DNA of 64,000 nucleotides from Nectonema munidae. Lineage: Eukaryota > Nematomorpha > Nectonematoida > Nectonematidae. Positions 58,041 through 64,000 of this stretch are shown here, one piece after another. The translations under genes and the position numbers were made by a program. The DNA lies in NCBI GenBank assembly GCA_030549495.1, contig JAUIRK010000887.1, forward strand, positions 310,001 through 374,000, read 5' to 3'. How positions within the stretch are numbered: position 1 is the first letter of the stretch; every line of letters starts with the position of its first letter. The notes under the pieces are model-generated. The model was not told where the DNA came from, ran no database searches, and was given only the letters and a program-made list of their open reading frames with translations.

Positions 58041-59500
58041 ATTTAACCCTTGACCTTCAACAGTTAAGATGAAAGGAATAAAAATATTTGAGGTATTTAT
58101 TTCGGGCATGACTAATTTGTGCCAACCTCAATTTTTTAGTGCCAACCTCAAGAAAACTTTATTTTTAACACATAATTTTAATCTTATATATTAAATAATA
58201 CTTTAAAACTAATATTCATTTAATTTCAAAAATGTTCTTTGCTTCAATTTTTTTTAATACTAATTAATAATGTTTTTTTCAGGCATTTTTATACAAACTT
58301 AACAATTCAACTAAGATTTAAATGCTCCTTCGTTTATAATCGGAATTACAAAATTTATAGTAATATTTTAAAATACATATTTTAATGAATTTTATAAAAA
58401 TTATAATTTATATATTACTTTTGTAGTATGTTTTCCAATTCTTTATTAAGTATTCGCGTTGATTTTGATAATTAATTCGAATATTAAAAAAAGTAGATTT
58501 ATTAAATTTGTTTCTTTTTAAGTAATTCTTTATAAATCTATCTCAATTATACTCTTCTTTATCTATTAGAAAACTTTTACCTTCTACCTGAGTTCAGCCT
58601 ATTTTAAGAGTTATCAGTTTTTATTAAATATAAAAAATTTGCATAGTTATTAGTAAATAATAGTTTTTTTGTACATAATACTTGAATTTTTTTATATAAA
58701 GGTACGTTATGGTGTTATCATTTAGTAGGCACACTTGCTGCTTTGTGACGAGAGGAGATTTGATGTTTATCTAAATCCACTATTTGACCAGGGCTGATCT
58801 AGATGATAATGATTTACTCAAATGGATTTAAAATTTTTTCTTTAAAATAAATTTTCTTTGTTAATGAATGCGTACACTATTATTTGTATTACATAAGCAA
58901 CATTTACATATTTCATGTTATGGTTCTTTAATACAACTCTCCCTTCACAAAATGAAAGTAATTCTGTTTGAACTACACACTGATATTCTTAAAAATCGGT
59001 AAGGGAAAAGAAGACCCCCTGGATCCCTGCTGTATCTGACTAACTCTTTTCCCGCCCCTTATACATAAACGTTGTATCGTATGAATGCATAACAAAAAAA
59101 AGTTGGTACAAATGCATAACAAAAAAAATTCTACAAATACTTAGCTCTATATAAATGTTATTTATCCATTTTTAGATGTAATTGAACAATTCCAGATTGT
59201 TTTAAATCTTTCTCAGAACGGACAGTTGAAAAATGAAATTAAGAGGAATGTACCAAAGGTTAAGTTGAAGAAAGAAAATTCGATATTTACGTTTCAATAA
59301 GCGATTTGAACTTTGTTTTTTTTTAAATAAATTTAAGTTTTATTTAATTCCTATCATAACATTTCAAAAATTTCACATGTTTTGATATCTTTCAAAACCT
59401 CAAGAGGTGGAACACGGGAGATAACCCCTCAAATTTTTTGTTATCTTCTGAAATGTCAAAAGGATGAAGATATGCGAGAAAAAAAGTATTTTATGCATTC
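58041..59500. other. No feature recognised
   Basis: AT-rich. GTGCCAACCTCAA occurs twice at 58118-58155, a small direct duplication. No coding frame is supported. Confidence 0.3.
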
Positions 59501-59531
59501 AATAAACATAATTTAATCAGAGAAGAAAATA

Positions 59532-60735
59532 TCAAAAAATATAGCTCAAAGTTTTTCTTTTTTCCGGTTTTGAAGCAACGTTAGGAGACTTTTTTAGCAT
59601 TAATTTCTTATTAGTTGAAAATGTAAGTTTTTCTGAATTATTGTTTAAAAATTTTTGAAAATATTCCTCCTGATCATTCTTGCTCATATTATCCCATTCT
59701 AGTTTTGTAAACACTTTGAATTGAGAACTCTGAAATTTTAAGGTCTCCATACCCAAACAAGGCATATTTAACTAAATATTCTTGATATTTTACCTAACTG
59801 TGTAAACTTTCAATCAGATCAATCAGTTTTTTACTTTTCCACTCTATATTTGATTTTAAAACATTATTAATAGCTTCACAATTATTATTCTTCCAATTTT
59901 TAGGAACAATTCCTCTTTTTTGTTTAGGTTCAAAAATTTCGATTACCGGTATAAGATTTCCTTTCAAGTATTTACCTATCGTTTTCGAGTATTGACCGAA
60001 TATTTTCTGTTTAATAATGTTAAAATCAATGTAGTTTTGAACATTAGCCAAACCTGAATCAAGCGAATTTAAGAATTTTTTACTATTTTTACCATCCATG
60101 CCTATTTTATTTTTAACTTATTCTTTTATAGATGCATATGACATAATACTAAGGGTACATCGGGAAAAACAATTTAATTGCTTTAATTATCGCTTTTTCT
60201 TGATCACTGCCCAAAACTAAATCATCTAAAGATAATTCCAATTTGACATTTTTAAATATTATAGATAAATGAGAAAAAAATCTGGAATAAGATTAAATTT
60301 CCCATCCCAATGTAAAAATAATGGACCGCGAAAAATTGGACAGATTTCTGTGAATTTTCTTTTTAAATCCCCATCATTGAAAACAGTGTCTGTCACAAAA
60401 CAGGGACCTAAATTAAATGTCCTATCAATTCCCAAAATAGTTGATCCAGAAGAAATAGATTTTTTTTATATGTAACAATTGTGTATCTGTATAGCAAATA
60501 AGGTACATGAAGTTATATTCATTTCCTTTATAAAAGGATGTCCAGCAGTCATCATTGTAATAATATTTTGAATGCTATCTGCAATATTGTTGTTATAAAT
60601 AAAAGATGAATTTGCTTTTTCTTTGTTGTATTTCAGGTTACGAATATACTTTGAATCCCTCAGGGGTTCAATTTCAGAATCAAAAAAACTGTATAATATT
60701 TTTTTACAAGACTTGATCGTTTCTAACTGAGACAA
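59532..60735 (-). pseudogene. MULE-type DDE transposase, broken
   Basis: SKYIRNLKYNKEKANSSF and NIADSIQNIITMM (frame 60735-60466) precede the catalytic core, which continues in another frame with ILGIDRTFNLGPCFVTDTVF (first Asp, about 60410), GPLFLHWDGKF (about 60320) and LVLGSDQEKAIIKAI-like sequence (second Asp, about 60200). Frame 60099-59794 ends the core with NWKNNNCEAINNVLK (candidate Glu) and a helical tail; frame 59765-59532 has KLEWDNMSKNDQEEYFQKFL. The order of residues is that of Mutator-like transposases. Confidence 0.65.
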
Positions 60736-61189
60736 AGCATGTTTTTTGTTACTACAATTGTTCTAATATACTCTTGATTTGTTTTGGCATTACCATGATG
60801 TGAGAATGTAGTCGGTTTAAATCCTATATATTCCCACAGATATTTTTGGTCTTCATTATTCTTATAGTTTTCAATCCATGAAATTCTTCTCCTATAATCA
60901 ATCTTGCGCTTTAGATTTGAATAATAATGTACTAATACAACAATTTCTTCTTTTTTGGGTTGAGGGTTTAATGGAATAAATTTGTTATTATGTATCTTAA
61001 AAATATTTTTTCTTTTTTTTTAAATATATGTTCGTTGTTTTTCATTTTTTTGCGAATTTTGAGTCCAAGCACCACAAACATCAAAAAAACCTTTCTTAAA
61101 GTTATCTTGTCTAGCGATATAATACTTATTTTCCAAAAATTTAGAAACATTTTTGTTAAAGCATTCCAAGGGTGAAACCAGTTTTCTCA

Positions 61190-61777
61190 CTATTTGATTA
61201 CTAGATAATTTCTATTAAATCTTTCTACAAAAGAAAAAAACTTTTGTAAAAACCTGTTATTTAGTGGTTTTATAAGACTATCAATTCGTGAGGGTAACAT
61301 TTTTAAAGTATTAGATTTACTACTTTCTGATAGGTTTTGACAGTAGTCATGTTCTTTCAGGAAAAAATTAGTAAAACTTGTACAGCTAGTTTCATTAATG
61401 TCGCTTTCTATTTCTTTTGGACATGAAAATTTAGAATTCTCAGTTAAATATTTAGAAAAATTTGGATTACCTATGAGAACAATATTTTCAACTATCAATA
61501 CAAAATGATTTGGTGTCCAAAATTTAGGTTTAATCAGGCCTAATCTCCTCCATAAAATATTTATAGTATTTTTGCTGCTTTTACACTCAAGAGGCTCAAA
61601 TGTGGTATTCAAGATTTGGGCAGTTTTATCTGTTTTTGTATAAATTTGGGGATAAACACTTCTTATATTATGACCTATTGCAGAAGCTGCTACTTTCATT
61701 GTATAAGCAGATAACCATGAATAATAGTTCACGCAGCAGTTGCGTACTTCGTCTTGAATGAGAGGAGAAACTTTCAA
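61190..61777 (-). pseudogene. OTU-like domain, C-terminal half
   Basis: Begins VSPLIQDEVRNCCVNYYSWL and includes AASAIGHNIRSVYPQI and FWTPNHFVLIVE, where the His fits the third catalytic position of OTU proteases. The remaining ~80 residues (EIESDINETSCTSF onward) are unassigned. Follows the preceding block after one frameshift. Confidence 0.55.
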
Positions 61778-61781
61778 TATT

Positions 61782-62303
61782 TTAATTTTTCTGACAAATT
61801 TTGTATTTTTGAAAGTTAGAAATAAATTCTATAGAGGTTATTATCAGTCTTAAATATAATGATAACGTCTCATCACCCTTAAGAAAAATAGAAAGGCAAT
61901 TAAAAAAACTGTTGCCATTTCCTGTAGACTTGATAGTTTTGAATCCTGTCTTAAAATCCGTTTTACGTAAAGTATCTAAGGAATTAAAATCAATCTCTAC
62001 ATCCTTGAAAGATTTGAAGTCAATATTTGATGATTTGCTCCTTAAAAATATTTTTTCTATACTTGCTGCTTCTTGACTTCTATTGATGTCAAATGCTTTA
62101 CTTAATCTTTCTAGAGCTTTTAAAAAATCGTATTTCCCATTGTCAGTTTTACATGAAGAGCAAATAAAAGTCAATGCGGAATCAAAAACATGAATTTCAT
62201 AATCATAAATATTTTCACATTTTAAATGAAAATAAGAACAATTATAACACTTTATAGATTTCCTTTGTATAATAACTTTACAATTTTCACATGAAAGATT
62301 CAT
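61782..62303 (-). pseudogene. PHD-like finger plus start of an OTU-like domain
   Basis: ATG at 62303. Residues 5-51 show CxxC (C5, C8), CxxC (C19, C22), H26, C29 and CxxC (C48, C51), a PHD-like Cys4-His-Cys3 pattern. Near residue 128 the phrase KSTGNGNSFFNCLSIFLKGD corresponds to the OTU protease start, normally DGNCFFxxLS. Here the two catalytic positions read Asn and Ser instead of Asp and Cys. The frame stops at 61782 in the middle of the OTU domain and similarity goes on in the next frame. Confidence 0.6.
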
Positions 62304-62309
62304 TTGTAT

Positions 62310-64000
62310 CTAAATTAAAAAAAATATGTAAAATAACATTATTTTAAATTTATTGAACAGCCAAAGATAAATATAGTTAATGCCATTATAGCAATATCAC
62401 CAACTAATTAATTAATTAACGCACCAACTATAATTATTTTTAGTTTAATTTATATACGTTTTTTAAAAGAACAGGTTTTATTTTTGATTAACTTCAGACG
62501 AAAAAATTAACGAATCCTTTGGTTATAATCAGCCACTGAATTATTTAAAAGCAGATTCATACAAATTTTTTTCATAACATAATTTTTATAAAATAAAATT
62601 TGTTTCTTTTGATAAAAGAAAATTTCAAAAGTTAATGAAATGAATATAAACTATTCCGATCTTTTAGCTTTATTTCATTCTATTTAGTTTAAAACGTTGA
62701 TAAATATCATATTATGTTTAATTTATTTGAAAAAATGAGTTTTGTAAAAGTTTTGGGATTTTGGTTTATTTTAAATTTTCAACTAATATAAAAGGTAAAA
62801 AAATATTTTCATTCTGAATAGTTAAAAAATATTAAAATACATTGCATTATTTCTAATTTTTTTAAAATACTTCAAGATTGTTTATTTCGGCAAAAAATGA
62901 CACCCAAAAATATAGATACGAATCAATAGAGTATTAGTTATAATAAATATATGGGTTTCGTGAATTTGTTAAATCAGTATATACTTCAGACCGATTTTCA
63001 ATAAGGTTTTATGGCTAAATTATGATTGGATTAAATCCAATTATGGTGGAGAATAAGATTATACTAAACCAAATCTCATAAATCCTTAGCCACTCTTTGT
63101 GAAAATTTAATTTAGACAAAAATCACTTAATATTGAGAACAATATAAAATGGCGTTGACGACAATGCAAAGCACACACAAATTTGAAAGATATTAGCTTA
63201 GCAATATCTAGCAATTAGCTTAGATATTAAATATTTCAAAAAATAATACCGTGTTTAGATTTGTAAATTCATTATATTTTTATTGTATTTCAACTCTCAA
63301 TTGTTTGTGTCAAAACTTACATTTATGTCACGTTAATTGTTAAAATCGACAAATAAATTTTCCAAAGTTTTATATTATTTCCTTGCCCTTGTCGTAGATG
63401 ATAACTTATTGAATTATCTGAATTTTACAATAAAAAATCTACGCTGGTAAAAATAGAAGTAGCTTGCATCGAATAGTTTTTATTAATTGTCGGTATCTAA
63501 GGGATGAATAATCTTCCATACCTGGACAATGGGAAGAATTATTACAATCGGTATTCGATAGTTGTCTCAAAAGAACAAATTAACCTTTGATTAATTTTTG
63601 TGCCATAATATATGTATAAAATTTGGCTTTTTATCACACAGACTTAATATGGCTTAAAAGCTTAATACTTTGGCTAAAATCAATCGTTACTAGAAATTTT
63701 GCATTATATTTAATTAAATATAGAGAGTTTGTATTTTTTTCGAAAAAAATAGGAAATTTATGTAGAAAATTGAAAAAAGAAAATCTCTTATTTTTTTATT
63801 GATATTAACAACATATTTTGTAGTTATTAGGAAAAAAACTTATAAATATAATTTAAGTCAATATATATTAATTAATCTAAGGGAGAAACTTTATTAGGTT
63901 TTGGCATTGTTAAACGCCTATATATTAACAACAAAGAAAAAATTATCTCTTTATCTTATTTTCTATAAATTATTTGCTTATATTATCAATCACAATTTTA
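62310..64000. other. Featureless AT-rich DNA to the window end
   Basis: No open frame of note, no RNA gene and no recognised element. A/T homopolymers and TTAATTAATTAA near 62404 are the only local features. Confidence 0.4.

Larger units (their letters stand above)
59530..62303 (-). mobile_element. Mutator-like (MULE) element with PHD-like and OTU-like domains, broken
   Basis: A set of minus-strand coding blocks in a consistent order: PHD-like finger and OTU-like N-part (62303-61782), OTU-like C-part (61777-61190), an unassigned linker (61190-60740) and a MULE-type DDE transposase (60735-59532). Terminal repeats and target duplications were not found, so the limits given are only those of coding similarity. 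At least four frameshifts and several stops occur. Confidence 0.65.

Noticed and set aside
1737-64000. Search for LTR elements, Polintons or other virus-like integrations
   Set aside because: No paired direct terminal repeats with protease or integrase signatures, and no capsid-like or protein-primed polymerase coding sequence was recognised.

Overview
The window is AT-rich eukaryotic nuclear DNA with spliced genes, GT-AG introns and a dense load of transposable elements. The mixture of hAT, piggyBac, Tigger/pogo, Merlin and Mutator-like DNA transposons plus a LINE that carries RNase H suggests an arthropod. A crustacean such as a parasitic copepod would fit, but this is an inference and no sequence here proves it. 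I saw no bacterial-style operon, rRNA, CRISPR array or LTR element.

Host genes. Positions 1-291 (+) are the 3' coding end of an unrecognised gene whose last 95 residues hold three copies of the protein phosphatase 1 docking motif [GS]IL[KR]. The main host gene lies on the minus strand from 39428 down to 16765. It is a zinc efflux transporter of the ZnT1/SLC30A1 type with five exons (39047-39428, 25386-25619, 22795-23187, 17884-18049, 16765-17098). All splice phases agree and the product is 502 residues with both HxxxD zinc sites, a His-rich loop and the cytosolic C-terminal domain. Intron 1 is 13.4 kb and is filled with mobile elements.

Layout. 1737-5896: remains of a hAT element (DUF4371/ZMYM1-like transposase), with a piggyBac transposase fragment on the other strand. 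5903-14791: two inverted copies of a TTAA-target element, each with two arrays of ~149-bp tandem repeats, flanking 2.9 kb that holds small hAT MITEs. 16765-39428: the zinc transporter, whose introns contain two direct copies of a 2.1-2.4 kb repeat, hairpin MITEs, a hAT MITE, a Merlin element, a SINE-like insertion, a piggyBac relic and a 2.2-kb hAT inserted in one of the repeats. 39823-42745: a Tigger/pogo element about 0.4 kb upstream of the transporter start codon. 43845-44488: a third repeat fragment split by a hAT MITE. 45240-55545: a nest in which a plus-strand LINE was split by a BED-finger hAT (49644-54970), itself split by a 5'-truncated minus-strand LINE (51300-54009) whose 833-codon RT-RNase H frame is still open. 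59530-62303: a Mutator-like element on the minus strand with a PHD-like finger, an OTU-like domain and a broken transposase. The last 1.7 kb is featureless AT-rich DNA.

The only functional host reading frames I can support are the first exon fragment and the zinc transporter. The rest is the record of successive insertions, several of which can be ordered in time by nesting and target-site duplications.
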